A stretch of DNA of 64,000 nucleotides from Lewinellaceae bacterium SD302 (GTDB lineage Bacteria; Bacteroidota; Bacteroidia; Chitinophagales; Saprospiraceae). The position numbers were made by a program, and so were the translations under genes. Shown here one piece after another: positions 45,409 through 56,072 of this stretch. The notes under the pieces are model-generated. The model did no database searches. It saw only the letters and a list, made by a program, of their open reading frames with translations, and was not told the origin of the DNA. The stretch covers positions 1-64,000 of the forward strand of contig PDLQ01000005.1 in assembly GCA_002591745.1 (NCBI GenBank), in the 5' to 3' direction. Numbering within the stretch: position 1 is the first letter of the stretch; the number at the start of each line of letters is the position of its first letter.

Positions 45409-46893
45409 TTAGTGTTTTAACCAGCGGGCGAGATACCTTTTTCCGTTGCTGATGAGGGTGGTACTATACCAACCGGGGCCAAGTTGACTGACGTCGATTA
45501 CATCATTTTCGTTCAGACGTTGAGTCAGGAGAGTCCGGCCCAGGCCATCTTGGATGAACATTTCTGTATTCTGACGATTCAGCCCGGCGGGTGGCTGTAA
45601 GTAGAGCCAATCCTGGGTGGGGTTGGGAAATACCCAGAGCGGTAACGTTACCAATTGTTGATCTCTGGTGCTTACAGTGAGGATAGAGTCAGGGAAGACC
45701 AGACCTGTGGTGTCGCCATTAATGATGGACCCGACTTGTTCGCGATAAAGCTCAACATCAGCGTATATTATGGTAGACAAACTGAGTTCGCCGCGGCCGG
45801 CAGCGAAAGATTGCTGGTAGGCCTCTAAACCGGTATTCGTTTCCAGCTCGTCCTGATGATCAATAATTTGAAAAGAGCTGCCTTCCCAGTTCTCGTCGAG
45901 ACGGCCGACTATCCGAGTCTCCTCTGTATTTTCAAGAAGCTCCAAATCGCTTCGCTGGTAGGTAGCAAAACTGCCATCAAGGAAACCGTCACTGAGTTCC
46001 ACCAAGTCGTGCGGATTAAGCACCAATTCGTGAGGGAAACTTTCGAGTGCAGGATAGTTACCGAGCAAATAGGTGACGGTTTCAAAAGTATCGAGGTAAA
46101 CATCTGGCGGTGGAGGGAAGAGCATGTCAATCCAATAAGTATAGCTTAACCTATGAACATCGTAAACGTAGGAACTATCCGTCTCGCTCTTGTTCAGAAT
46201 CTCAATAGACGTAAGGGTGTAGCGAGTACTACTGAAGCCGCCTGCTGAACTATTGTAATAAAAACGGTCGCCGGGGCTGAAATCGAAAATTCGACTAAAA
46301 CCTAATCCTGTATCACCAATTTCCAGTTCCTTAATTCCCGATAAGCGATAGATTGTTTCATCTTCGCCAGAACGAAATTCGACAATGCCATATATCTTGG
46401 CCCAACGGATGGTATCCGCCGCGGAGGTAGCAAAGGTCATGACTGAATCTACCAGACCCGGTAAGATTTCCTGCTCACTACGACTTAAAATGATGGCGCT
46501 GGTGCCGTCAGACTCATTGAAGATCCAGTCCTCACCTACGCCGAGATCATAGCGGAAAATACGGTGACTTCCATCCTTGCGGAGGGTTTGCCAACCATTG
46601 TCCACCGCCCGGTAATTTAGTCCGAGGAACTGTTCTTGGTTTCTTAAAAAAGTACAGCCATCTGCTCCACTACATTCTCCTTCTTGGCGAACGACGGTAT
46701 TGAGATGAAAAATTTGTTCGCCAGTGATCACGTCGAATCTGACGCTGTCAATATACATACCTGCAGCTACCAATTCGCCATCGTCTTCGTAGTAGGCATT
46801 ACGGTATTCAGGGTGGACTAGATGCCAGCCCTGCGCCAAAGGGATATTCAAGGGGAGTAATATCAAAAGTATTCCGAGGAGAGCGAGCTTCAT
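45409..46893 (-). CDS. Secreted protein with T9SS C-terminal sorting tail
   Basis: 494 residues with a signal peptide (LALLGILLILLPLNIPLA). The end is a Por-secretion tail: LWVFPNPTQDWLYL, then MFIQDGLGRTLLTQRL, VIDVSQLGPGWYSTTLI and a closing basic RYLARWLKH, as in type A sorting domains. It is thus a likely substrate of the PorU-like sortase at 5.1-10.1 kb. The central 400 residues are beta-rich with no domain I recognise. Confidence 0.8.
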   Translation of the reverse strand: MKLALLGILLILLPLNIPLAQGWHLVHPEYRNAYYEDDGELVAAGMYIDSVRFDVITGEQIFHLNTVVRQEGECSGADGCTFLRNQEQFLGLNYRAVDNGWQTLRKDGSHRIFRYDLGVGEDWIFNESDGTSAIILSRSEQEILPGLVDSVMTFATSAADTIRWAKIYGIVEFRSGEDETIYRLSGIKELEIGDTGLGFSRIFDFSPGDRFYYNSSAGGFSSTRYTLTSIEILNKSETDSSYVYDVHRLSYTYWIDMLFPPPPDVYLDTFETVTYLLGNYPALESFPHELVLNPHDLVELSDGFLDGSFATYQRSDLELLENTEETRIVGRLDENWEGSSFQIIDHQDELETNTGLEAYQQSFAAGRGELSLSTIIYADVELYREQVGSIINGDTTGLVFPDSILTVSTRDQQLVTLPLWVFPNPTQDWLYLQPPAGLNRQNTEMFIQDGLGRTLLTQRLNENDVIDVSQLGPGWYSTTLISNGKRYLARWLKH

Positions 46894-46994
46894 AATCAGA
46901 GGGTTGGTTCAGGTATATGATTCTGAGAAAATAAAGACTTATTTACAATTGACCTGATTTCATATAGGTTAGAGTTAAATAAAACTCCAAAAAT

Positions 46995-47585
46995 CTATTT
47001 TTTAGTAATCTCTTCAACGCCTTCATAAAGCTCACCCATGCTCACCGTAACGTCCACGGAGGCCAGTTCAATACGCTCATTTAATTCCCGGTACTCGAAA
47101 ATTTTGAAAATATCCCCCTGTGCATACCGCCGATGCAAGGTCACGGAAAGCTGATCCTGTTCGATGATCAAATATTCTAACAAACTTGGCAAAGAACGAT
47201 AGAGGCGGAACTTCTCACTGCGATCGTAATTGGCGGTGCTCTTAGAGATGACCTCTACGATGAGAACTGGATTGTTGAAGGCACCGGCAGTATCACTAAG
47301 GCGGGTTGGTTTTTCGCAGAAGACGGAAAGGTCAGGGTAAACATAGGTAAGTCCTGGCTTGATTTCAATTTTGGTGTCACTGGGGTAAACAATGCACTGG
47401 CGGTCATTTTCAATTAGTCCACGTGTAATGGCCCTGGAAAGATTTGCTTGTAGACGCAGGTGCTTATCCGAAGCCCCGGCCATAGCAAATACCTCTCCCT
47501 TATGGTACTCGTATTTCGCCTGGTTAGCGATTTCGAGTTCCAAATACTGTTCTATACTCAATCCTTTTAGTTGCGGCTGGCCCAT
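46995..47585 (-). CDS. Uma2/DUF820-family putative endonuclease
   Basis: 197 residues from ATG 47585. LSIEQYLELE, EYHKGEVFAMAGAS, YVYPDLSVF and VLIVEVISKST show the PD-(D/E)xK-like core of Uma2 proteins (D in YPDL, E in VEV). These occur in many copies in cyanobacteria and Bacteroidota, with uncertain roles. The upstream open frame to 47678 overlaps the groEL terminator and is rejected. It is not linked to an obvious partner. Confidence 0.85.
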   Translation of the reverse strand: MGQPQLKGLSIEQYLELEIANQAKYEYHKGEVFAMAGASDKHLRLQANLSRAITRGLIENDRQCIVYPSDTKIEIKPGLTYVYPDLSVFCEKPTRLSDTAGAFNNPVLIVEVISKSTANYDRSEKFRLYRSLPSLLEYLIIEQDQLSVTLHRRYAQGDIFKIFEYRELNERIELASVDVTVSMGELYEGVEEITKK

Positions 47586-47663
47586 TTGACTTGTGATTAG
47601 TCCAATATACAAATTATAACACTCTAATTTACGTGAATAGTTTGTAGCACCTGCCAAATAAAG

Positions 47664-47692
47664 AAACCCCGCCGACAAAGCCGGCGGGGTTT
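47664..47692 (-). terminator. Terminator downstream of groEL
   Basis: Stem AAACCCCGCCG (47664-47674) with CGGCGGGGTTT (47682-47692). On the minus strand the stem is followed by TTTCTTTATTT. It ends the groES-groEL transcript 25 bases after the groEL stop. Confidence 0.85.
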
Positions 47693-47717
47693 CCCGTAGA
47701 TTCGATGGGGCCTGAGC

Positions 47718-49478
<1,761 letters not shown>

Positions 49479-49481
49479 TCA

Positions 49482-49748
49482 TTAGTCGAGAATGACCAGA
49501 ATATCGTCTTCCCGCATGATCAGCAGATCTCTTCCTTCGTGGCTGATCTCCTGGCCGGCGTACTTGCCGTAAAGCACGATGTCACCCGGTGCAACTGTCA
49601 TCAGGTTACCGTCCTTGCCTGGGCCTACGGCTACAACTTCTCCGCGCTGTGGTTTCTCCTTGGCGGTGTCTGGAATGATGATTCCTCCTTTGGTGGTTTC
49701 CTCGGCTGAGGCCGGCTTTACCACTACACGATCGTTAATCGGCTTCAT
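49482..49748 (-). CDS. groES: Co-chaperonin GroES
   Basis: 88 residues, of normal length: [32 protein letters not shown] (the mobile loop), GKYAGQEI and the end ILVILD. It caps the GroEL ring. It is the first gene of the groES-groEL pair. A GCTACTTTG word lies 70 bases upstream on the coding strand. No CIRCE-type operator (TTAGCACTC-N9-GAGTGCTAA) was seen upstream. Confidence 0.97.
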   Translation of the reverse strand: MKPINDRVVVKPASAEETTKGGIIIPDTAKEKPQRGEVVAVGPGKDGNLMTVAPGDIVLYGKYAGQEISHEGRDLLIMREDDILVILD

Positions 49749-50175
49749 ATACAGTATGGTTTTTTAATTAGTTAAATGCTTGTTCTCGAGTGTTCGCAGC
49801 GGATATTTTATGGTTAGCAAAGTAGCAGTGCTGGAAAAGCAGGACAAGTGATCGCCTTCCTGACCAACCAATACTACTGGCTAAGCTCTCCGCGTTAGAA
49901 CGCTACGCGTATTACCAAGACCGTGCCACCCGCTTCTGACTGACAAAGTGACGGTTTACAGCGAACTTGTCCGCCGAAACGGACCGGAGGACTTTATTCG
50001 ACGGCCGACCGGATATTCAAATTTTGTCCCGATAAGCTTTTAAGGTAATCCGGACCGCACCGGCGGGCGAGCTCGATCATTGCTACATTGATAGCCAAAA
50101 TCCTTCTTAACTTCGCCCTCACAACCCTCAATCCATCTTTCCCCAACCCCTCAGTCCTTATATACCTTATATACC
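49749..50175. other. Divergent intergenic region, groES / rfbB
   Basis: 427 bases without a supportable gene. It contains a GCTACTTTG word at 49818-49826 and a one-mismatch version (ATTGCTACATTGATAGCC) at 50079-50096. It must hold the promoters of groES (minus) and rfbB (plus), but I see no clear -7/-33 pair. Confidence 0.6.
49818..49826 (-). repeat. GCTACTTTG word upstream of groES
   Basis: Minus-strand reading CACTGCTACTTTGCTAACC. Confidence 0.8.
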
Positions 50176-51234
50176 ATGTCCAAAACCATCTTAATTACCG
50201 GCGGTGCCGGCTTCATCGGTTCCCACCTTATTGAATTGATGGTAAGAAAGTACCCGGATTACCGGATCGTAAATGCTGACGCCCTGACCTACGCCGGTAA
50301 TCTGGAGAACCTGTCCGGGATTGACAAAGCGGAGAACTATAGTTTCGAAAAAGTTGATATACAGGACGTCGCAGCCGTAAATGCCCTCTTTGACAAATAT
50401 GCTTTCGATGGCGTCATTCACTTGGCTGCCGAGAGTCACGTTGATCGCTCTATTGAAAGCCCCACGGAGTTTATTCTGACCAACGTACTCGGTACGGTTA
50501 ATCTGCTCAACGCTGCCCGCAACAGTTGGGGAGAAGGAGCAGAAGGCAAACTTTTTTACCATGTAAGCACCGACGAGGTCTACGGCTCTCTGGGCGACAC
50601 CGGCTACTTCCACGAAGAAACGCCTTATGATCCCCGTTCGCCATATTCGGCCAGCAAGGCCAGCAGCGACCACTTCGTACGGGCTTACTACCACACTTAT
50701 AAGTTGCCGGTAGTGATCAGTAACTGCTCCAATAACTACGGTCCCTATCAATTCCCGGAGAAACTATTGCCCTTGATGATCAATAACATCAAGAATCAGC
50801 AATCACTGCCGGTTTACGGCGACGGACAAAATGTCCGGGACTGGCTCTGGGTCGGCGATCACTGTACGGCCATCGACCAGATTTTCCACGGCGGCCGGGT
50901 AGGGGAGACCTACAACATCGGCGGCCACAATGAGCGCAAGAACCTGGAGATCGTCCACGCTCTCTGTGATATCCTCGACCGCAAGCTCGACCGCCCGGAG
51001 GGTAAGAATCGTGAACTCATCACCTTCGTCACCGACCGGAAGGGGCACGACCGCCGTTACGCCATCGATAGCAGCAAACTTCAGGGTGAACTGGGCTGGA
51101 AACCGACCGTCAGCGTAGAAGAGGGACTGGAAAAAACCATCGACTGGTACCTCGCCAATCAGGAATGGATGGACCGGGTAACGAGTGGGGCTTATCAGGG
51201 GTATTACGAGCGGATGTATAGTGGTCGGGAATAG
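50176..51234 (+). CDS. rfbB: dTDP-glucose 4,6-dehydratase
   Basis: It makes dTDP-4-keto-6-deoxyglucose for rhamnose-type sugars in surface glycans. NAD-binding ILITGGAGFIGSHL at the start, AESHVDRSIE, the catalytic STDEVYG and YSASK (Tyr, Lys), and SNNYGPYQFPEKLLPL are RmlB signatures. 352 residues, full length. It is a single gene here; the other dTDP-sugar genes are not in the window. It probably feeds the glycosyltransferases at 12-16 kb. Confidence 0.95.
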   Translation: MSKTILITGGAGFIGSHLIELMVRKYPDYRIVNADALTYAGNLENLSGIDKAENYSFEKVDIQDVAAVNALFDKYAFDGVIHLAAESHVDRSIESPTEFILTNVLGTVNLLNAARNSWGEGAEGKLFYHVSTDEVYGSLGDTGYFHEETPYDPRSPYSASKASSDHFVRAYYHTYKLPVVISNCSNNYGPYQFPEKLLPLMINNIKNQQSLPVYGDGQNVRDWLWVGDHCTAIDQIFHGGRVGETYNIGGHNERKNLEIVHALCDILDRKLDRPEGKNRELITFVTDRKGHDRRYAIDSSKLQGELGWKPTVSVEEGLEKTIDWYLANQEWMDRVTSGAYQGYYERMYSGRE

Positions 51235-51237
51235 TTT

Positions 51238-51425
51238 TAGTCGGGAGTCGGGAGTCGGGAGTCGGGAGTGGGTTTAGTCGGGAGTATAGAGTCGCTTGAC
51301 CAGCAAATAACTCCAGACTCTTGACTTATCGACTCTCGACTTATCAACTCCCTACTTTCGACTCTTGACTTATCAACTCCCGACTAAATTACTCCTGACT
51401 GAGCAACTCCCCACTGAACCGACTC
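51238..51425. repeat. Low-complexity GGGAGTC / GACTCCC inverted array
   Basis: Starts with four consecutive GTCGGGA units, then turns into the complementary sense (ACTCTTGACTTATCG, CAACTCCCGACT and variants) for about 120 bases. The whole could fold back into an imperfect long hairpin. Confidence 0.7.
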
Positions 51426-51427
51426 AC

Positions 51428-52063
51428 CTACTGAACCAACTTTCTAACTTCCTCTCCGCAACTTTCGGTTGGTATCGCCCAGTCGTTATCCTGATATTTC
51501 CAGCAGTCGCCATAAACGTTGCAGTAGCACATGGTGACCATGAATTTATCACCTATTTCGTCGAGTAGAGCCAGGGGGATGTTGCTGATGTCAACGGTAA
51601 GCTCAAAGATTAGTATTTCTTTACCAGCGGGGATGACACCATCGGTCATCATATTGCTCTGGCGATTAAATATTCTAAGTTCGGGGTGTAGGCTATGGAC
51701 TTGATCGGCCAGTTCATCGGCGTCCACGGCTACTGAATCGTAGTAAAGTTGGAGATCGGCGAGGAAAGCCGGGCCGATACCATCATTAGCCATGGAAAAG
51801 GTCACAGTCAATAAACTATCGTTCTTATACGAAAGGTTGAGGTTGGTAGACATATAGGGAAGCACAGACGCCGATTTTTGGGCCATGGCCACTTCCTGTT
51901 GCTGCTGCAGAATACTCGTCTCCCGTACGGCTACCAAAGTACCGATGAGGCTGACGGCCAACGCAATCATGGCAATGATGTCTGAACGGTCTAGATTAAT
52001 CCGGTCCCAATAAGACTTGGTAGGTTCCGTTTTTTCTTTTTGGGGCGGTTGTTCCTGCTGCAT
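51428..52063 (-). CDS. Membrane-anchored protein of unknown function
   Basis: 211 residues. A polar N-terminus with a charged run (QPPQKEKTEPTKSYWDRI), one transmembrane helix (IIAMIALAVSLIGTLVAV), a short coiled segment (ILQQQQEVAMAQ) and a beta-rich outer domain with three Cys (CYC, GDC). No family recognised. It follows the TM2-domain gene at a gap of 18 bases on the same strand, so they are probably cotranscribed. Confidence 0.6.
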   Translation of the reverse strand: MQQEQPPQKEKTEPTKSYWDRINLDRSDIIAMIALAVSLIGTLVAVRETSILQQQQEVAMAQKSASVLPYMSTNLNLSYKNDSLLTVTFSMANDGIGPAFLADLQLYYDSVAVDADELADQVHSLHPELRIFNRQSNMMTDGVIPAGKEILIFELTVDISNIPLALLDEIGDKFMVTMCYCNVYGDCWKYQDNDWAIPTESCGEEVRKLVQ

Positions 52064-52081
52064 ACGTCCAAAATAAAGACA

Positions 52082-52861
52082 TTAGCTCAGAATTTTCTCC
52101 TTTTGTTCGGCAAACTCGGCTTCGGTGATGATTCCCTGTTCCCGCAATTTGCCCAGTTTGCGGATGCGCGTGACTAGGTCGTCCTCGGCTACGGGAATGT
52201 CCTTGATGTCCGGAAGATCCAGTCTGATCTCTTCCGGCTCGGCCATATTGATCTCAATGGGGGCCATCGGCGCGTCCAGTAATAACTGTTGGCGGTAATT
52301 CTGGTTTTTAAAGGCCTGGTACAAAGACTGAGCGCGCAGCCATTCCAGGGCCGGATGAGTATCGATCCGCTTTGGCTCAGGCAAGCCATAGGAAACGGCC
52401 AGTTCTAAATGATGCAGCGCCGGAATGAGCGCGTGGGATTTGCTGTAGGCACAGGCCAGGTTAAAGTGAACGCCGGGGTCGGAAGCATTGACCTCCAGCG
52501 CATCCCGGAAGGCTTCGGTGGCCAGGTCGTAATCGCCACTGCGAAAGTACTCTACGCCCTCGGCCTTCAGATCAGCTACGTTGGCGGGAGCAGTGACTTT
52601 AGTGTGGTGCTTATTGTATTTGGCGTTGAAACGATCTTTCGGCATAACCAGAAATATGAGCCCCTCGATGGCAGCGCTGAGGAACAACATACCCAGTAAG
52701 AAACCGGCGGCGTCTTCGTTCGACTCAATCGTAATCAACGTTAAAAGAACAAATGCGGCAAAGCGCAGAATGCCAAAGAAACGTTGACCCAAGTAAAATC
52801 GATGTAGCCCAAATCCACCCAGAATAATGGCCAGAATGCCTGCGGTATATTTATTTAACAT
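52082..52861 (-). CDS. TM2-domain protein with TPR and SHOCT segments
   Basis: 259 residues. Residues 1-75 form a TM2 domain: YTAGILAIILGGFGLHRFYLGQ and a second hydrophobic stretch. TPR-like helices follow (AEGVEYFRSGDYDLATEAFRDAL, VHFNLACAYS). The end, TRIRKLGKLREQGIITEAEFAEQKEKIL, is a SHOCT-type motif (short C-terminal oligomerisation helix). Role unknown; proteins of this plan are thought to be membrane scaffolds. Confidence 0.75.
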   Translation of the reverse strand: MLNKYTAGILAIILGGFGLHRFYLGQRFFGILRFAAFVLLTLITIESNEDAAGFLLGMLFLSAAIEGLIFLVMPKDRFNAKYNKHHTKVTAPANVADLKAEGVEYFRSGDYDLATEAFRDALEVNASDPGVHFNLACAYSKSHALIPALHHLELAVSYGLPEPKRIDTHPALEWLRAQSLYQAFKNQNYRQQLLLDAPMAPIEINMAEPEEIRLDLPDIKDIPVAEDDLVTRIRKLGKLREQGIITEAEFAEQKEKILS

Positions 52862-52920
52862 AGCCCCGCTAAGTTAAGGCGCAGTCTGGAAATGATGATA
52901 GGATTTCGACGAACGGCGGG

Positions 52921-53158
52921 GGATGGACGGCCGTTGGCCTCGTGGACGGGCTAAAGCCCTTTTAGACGCCTTCGGCTTGTGGACGGCCTTCGGCCTTGTG
53001 GATGTCGCTGCGCGACTTGTGGACGATCGCTGGAGCGATCTTGTGGGAGAAGTCCAGCTCCTTCCACCAGCGAGCAACGAGCGTTTACAAGCCACAGGTG
53101 TCCACAAGGCCAGCGGCCTTCCACCAGCGAGGCACGAGCGTCCACAAACGCTGTGTCT
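52921..53158. repeat. Mosaic palindrome array E
   Basis: Left half (52921-53044): GGACGG, GGCTAAAGCCC, CCTTCGGC, GGCCTTCGGCC, TCGCTGCGCGA and ATCGCTGGAGCGATC, joined by TTGTGGACG-type linkers. Right half (53062-53158), inverted: GCGAGCAACGAGCG, GCCACAGGTGTCCACAAG, GGCCAGCGGCC, GCGAGGCACGAGCGTCCACAA; it ends at the stop codon of the DUF4197 gene. Confidence 0.75.
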
Positions 53159-53894
53159 AATTATCCTGTTTAGCAAACACTTTCCGCAGTAACTCCGTCT
53201 GCCGCAGGGCCGGGTTATCACGCAGTGCGGCTTCCTTCTCCTCCACTTTGCCGAACATGCCGACGAGAGCCTTGTCGGTGACGTGTTCGTCGAGTTCGGG
53301 GTTGACGTCTTTGGTCAGGGGAAGCTTGTTGTAGGTGTTGACAGCCTTGCGCCAGTATTCGCGGGCGTTAACTTCGTCGAGGCTGGACTGGATGACGGGT
53401 AAGAAAGCGGCCATTAAGGCAGATTTGGTGGTGCCTTCCAGGTAGCGGGTAGCTGCGTCGTCTTCGCCCATGAGGATATTCATGGCATCTTTAAAAGTAA
53501 GGCCGGTAATCGCGTCCAGGAAGATCGGTTTGGCCTTGGCGGCGGCGATCTCGGCAGCTTCGTTCATTTTGTCAATCAGGTCCTGTTCCACATTCTGGAA
53601 ACCGGGAACCATTTTGAGTTTGCTCACCACTTGCTGGGCTTCCTCGGGCACCAGGATTTTATACGGACTGGCAAAGTAGCCGTGTTTTTGGTTCAGGGAA
53701 GTAACGGCTTCTCCGACCCCCACTTCCAGGGCTTCTTTAAGGGCATTACCGACCTCTTCGTCGGAGAGCGGATTTCCGCCACTTAAGACATTATCTGCCT
53801 TGTCCTTCAGTTTGCCGAGGGTCTTACCGAACTGGGCCTGGGCCGGGATTTGAAAGAGAGAGAGAATGAGTAGAAAAATGAAATATCGTTTCAT
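53157..53894 (-). CDS. DUF4197-domain secreted protein
   Basis: 245 residues from ATG 53894: signal peptide (YFIFLLILSLFQIPAQA), then LSDEEVGNALKEALEVGVGEAV, YKILVPEEAQQV and MNEAAEIAAAKAKPIFLDAI, typical of DUF4197, a helical periplasmic family of unknown role in Bacteroidota and Proteobacteria. A GCTACTTTG word lies within the codons of HGYFAS (53672-53680). The stop codon abuts array E. Confidence 0.85.
   Translation of the reverse strand: MKRYFIFLLILSLFQIPAQAQFGKTLGKLKDKADNVLSGGNPLSDEEVGNALKEALEVGVGEAVTSLNQKHGYFASPYKILVPEEAQQVVSKLKMVPGFQNVEQDLIDKMNEAAEIAAAKAKPIFLDAITGLTFKDAMNILMGEDDAATRYLEGTTKSALMAAFLPVIQSSLDEVNAREYWRKAVNTYNKLPLTKDVNPELDEHVTDKALVGMFGKVEEKEAALRDNPALRQTELLRKVFAKQDN
53672..53680 (-). 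repeat. GCTACTTTG word, inside the DUF4197 gene
   Basis: Minus-strand reading CACGGCTACTTTGCCAGTCC; encodes HGYFASP. Confidence 0.8.
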
Positions 53895-53952
53895 GGTGGT
53901 TGATCTTCGGGTTAATCGAAAGCGTCGATAATATGTGAGCATTACTAGCATT

Positions 53953-53961
53953 GCTACTTTG
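53953..53961 (+). repeat. GCTACTTTG word upstream of the DUF4197 gene
   Basis: Context CATTGCTACTTTGGCAGC. Confidence 0.8.
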
Positions 53962-54072
53962 GCAGCAAAAATACCGCAGCCATACTCTTAACGACAATTC
54001 GGGATTGCAAGTTATTTCTTAAGACGCTGGAAAAGGAGAGATGGTTACGGTTTTGGGAATTGTTTAACAGGA

Positions 54073-54165
54073 AATAATGATCTAATGAGTCAATGATCTA
54101 ATGAGTCAATGCGAGAATTAGTTGATGATTTAATGATGCAATCGTGGCATTAGATCATTCAATCA
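54073..54165. repeat. Low-complexity AATGA-word repeat before ahcY
   Basis: AATGATCTAATGAGTC occurs twice in a row, then related words (GATGATTTAATGATGCAAT) and the complementary CATTAGATCATTCAATCATC. Same character as the groES-groEL spacer repeat. Confidence 0.65.
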
Positions 54166-54192
54166 TCAACTCACTGTCTCACTAAATTTTAG

Positions 54193-54200
54193 TACCTTTG
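54193..54200 (+). promoter_or_regulatory. Probable -7 promoter box of ahcY
   Basis: TACCTTTG matches TAnnTTTG. The -33 region has no exact TTG at the expected distance, only CTG at 54174-54176. The ATG is 26 bases downstream. Confidence 0.45.
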
Positions 54201-54225
54201 CGCCTCCAAAAATAACCTCAATACT

Positions 54226-55539
54226 ATGGCTTCCACCGAAGTTCAAGCGAACTACAAAGTAAAAGATATCAATCTGGCCGCCTGGGGCCGCAAGGAGATC
54301 ACCCTGGCCGAAGCGGAAATGCCCGGCCTCATGGCCCTGCGCGAGCAGTATGGCGAAAGTAAGCCGCTGGCTGGTGCCCGCATCGCCGGCTGTCTGCACA
54401 TGACCATTCAAACCGCCGTTTTGATCGAAACGCTGGTAGAATTGGGTGCCGACGTCACCTGGTCCAGCTGTAACATTTTTTCTACTCAGGACCACGCCGC
54501 CGCAGCCATCGCTGCCGCCGGTGTTCCCGTTTTTGCCTGGAAAGGTATGACTGAGGAAGAATTTACCTGGGCCATCGAGCAGACACTCTTTGCTTTTAAA
54601 GACGGACAGCCGCTGAACATGATCCTCGATGACGGTGGTGACCTGACCAACATGGTATTGGACGACCACCCCGAATTGGTAGAGGCGATCAAAGGCCTGT
54701 CCGAAGAAACCACCACCGGTGTTCACCGCCTGTACGAGCGTGTGAAAAATGGCACCCTGACCATGCCGGCTATCAACGTGAACGATAGTGTGACCAAGTC
54801 GAAGTTCGACAACAAGTACGGCTGTAAAGAATCTGCAGTAGACGCTATTCGCCGCGCCACGGACGTAATGATGGCTGGCAAAGTAGCTATCGTTGCCGGT
54901 TACGGAGACGTGGGTAAAGGTACCGCCGCTTCCCTGCGTGGAGCCGGTTGCCGCGTGATCGTCACCGAGATCGACCCGATCTGTGCCCTGCAAGCTGCCA
55001 TGGACGGATTTGAGGTTAAACGTATGGACAACGCGGTTCACCGCGCCGACATCATCGTTACCGCCACTGGTAACTTCAATATCCTTACCGGCCGTCATTT
55101 CGAGGCTATGAAGGACAAGGTGATCGTTTGTAACATCGGTCACTTCGATAACGAGATCGACATCGCCTGGCTGAACGACAACCACGGCGACAGCAAAGAC
55201 AATATCAAGCCACAGGTGGATATGTACACCGTCAACGGTAAAGACATCATCATCCTGGCCGAAGGCCGTCTGGTAAACCTGGGCTGTGCTACCGGTCACC
55301 CTTCTTTCGTAATGTCGAACAGCTTCACCAACCAGGTACTGGCTCAGCTGGAACTGTGGAAGAACAGCGACAACTACGAAAACAAGGTATACATGCTGCC
55401 TAAGCACCTGGATGAGCAGGTAGCCCGCCTTCACCTCAGCAAGATCGGCGTAGAGCTGGAAGACCTGAGCGAAGAGCAGGCCGAGTACATCGGTGTGGAA
55501 GTAGCCGGCCCCTTCAAGCCGGAGTACTACCGTTACTAG
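54226..55539 (+). CDS. ahcY: Adenosylhomocysteinase
   Basis: It splits S-adenosylhomocysteine into adenosine and homocysteine and so removes the product inhibitor of methylases. 437 residues; [19 protein letters not shown], the NAD-binding [19 protein letters not shown] and the C-terminal [10 protein letters not shown] are diagnostic. It lies alone, with a promoter box before it and a hairpin terminator after it. A GCTACTTTG word (54889-54897, minus sense) falls within the AGKVAI codons of the NAD loop. Confidence 0.97.
   Translation: MASTEVQANYKVKDINLAAWGRKEITLAEAEMPGLMALREQYGESKPLAGARIAGCLHMTIQTAVLIETLVELGADVTWSSCNIFSTQDHAAAAIAAAGVPVFAWKGMTEEEFTWAIEQTLFAFKDGQPLNMILDDGGDLTNMVLDDHPELVEAIKGLSEETTTGVHRLYERVKNGTLTMPAINVNDSVTKSKFDNKYGCKESAVDAIRRATDVMMAGKVAIVAGYGDVGKGTAASLRGAGCRVIVTEIDPICALQAAMDGFEVKRMDNAVHRADIIVTATGNFNILTGRHFEAMKDKVIVCNIGHFDNEIDIAWLNDNHGDSKDNIKPQVDMYTVNGKDIIILAEGRLVNLGCATGHPSFVMSNSFTNQVLAQLELWKNSDNYENKVYMLPKHLDEQVARLHLSKIGVELEDLSEEQAEYIGVEVAGPFKPEYYRY
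54889..54897 (-). repeat. GCTACTTTG word, inside ahcY
   Basis: Plus strand reads GGCTGGCAAAGTAGCTATCG, codons for AGKVAI of the NAD loop. Confidence 0.8.
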
Positions 55540-55608
55540 ATAGTGCAAGGTCGCGTTAGACTGAAACCGACCGGCTAAGGCCAGATCGTTGTTTTAACCT
55601 AGCACTAC

Positions 55609-55639
55609 AAGCCCGATCTCCAGTAAGGAGATCGGGCTT
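55609..55639 (+). terminator. Terminator of ahcY
   Basis: 12-bp stem AAGCCCGATCTC / GAGATCGGGCTT with a 7-base loop, then AATTTATTTT. Confidence 0.85.
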
Positions 55640-55662
55640 AATTTATTTTGCAGACACCACAT

Positions 55663-56061
55663 CTACCAACCCTCAATTGGCAGTAAGGTTACGTAAATGT
55701 CTTTATTGCCTTTGACACTTCCGGTCTGAATATCTACTGATATCCGGTTAACGGACTGGTTATCAATTGACCATTTATTTCCGGAATCTTTGATGTTAAC
55801 CATGCCGACGATGACATTTTGGTCAGAAAGCAGTGTGAGGGTGAACTCACTTACGTTACCGAAGCAAAAGCCTGAGTTCTTGGCTTCGATGTACTGAGGC
55901 CCAGCAATTGGCAGACTACCGTTAGCGGGTACTGTGCCGCCGTTAAAGAGTTCAAGATTGGACCCTCCACCGGTATTGTGCATACACTTGTCGTTTACGA
56001 TATGTGAGGTTACCAGTTTAGAGGAATTGTTGAGGATTTGCAAAAATGCTCCTTTACCCAT
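55663..56061 (-). CDS. Small protein of unknown function, partner of the next gene
   Basis: 132 residues, no signal peptide; all-beta in appearance with Cys in DKCMHNTGG and SGFCFGN. The pattern of a compact beta-sandwich recalls small lipid-binding or toxin-like modules, but I do not recognise a family. It follows the larger orphan gene on the same strand with a gap of 11 bases, so the pair is an operon. Both genes are more A/T-rich than their neighbours. Confidence 0.6.
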   Translation of the reverse strand: MGKGAFLQILNNSSKLVTSHIVNDKCMHNTGGGSNLELFNGGTVPANGSLPIAGPQYIEAKNSGFCFGNVSEFTLTLLSDQNVIVGMVNIKDSGNKWSIDNQSVNRISVDIQTGSVKGNKDIYVTLLPIEGW

Positions 56062-56072
56062 GACGTTAATCT

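Larger units (their letters stand above)
53895..54225. other. Divergent intergenic region, DUF4197 gene / ahcY
   Basis: 331 bases without a gene. It holds a GCTACTTTG word (53953-53961), an AATGATCTAATGAGTC-type low-complexity repeat (54073-54165) and a likely -7 box for ahcY (54193-54200). Confidence 0.65.

Noticed and set aside
51238-51425. CRISPR array in the repeat after rfbB
   Set aside because: Units are 7-12 bases without spacers of constant length, and no cas genes are in the window.
54166-55548. 460-codon antisense frame across ahcY
   Set aside because: A shadow of the strong codon bias in ahcY, a highly conserved enzyme; its translation has no domain signal.
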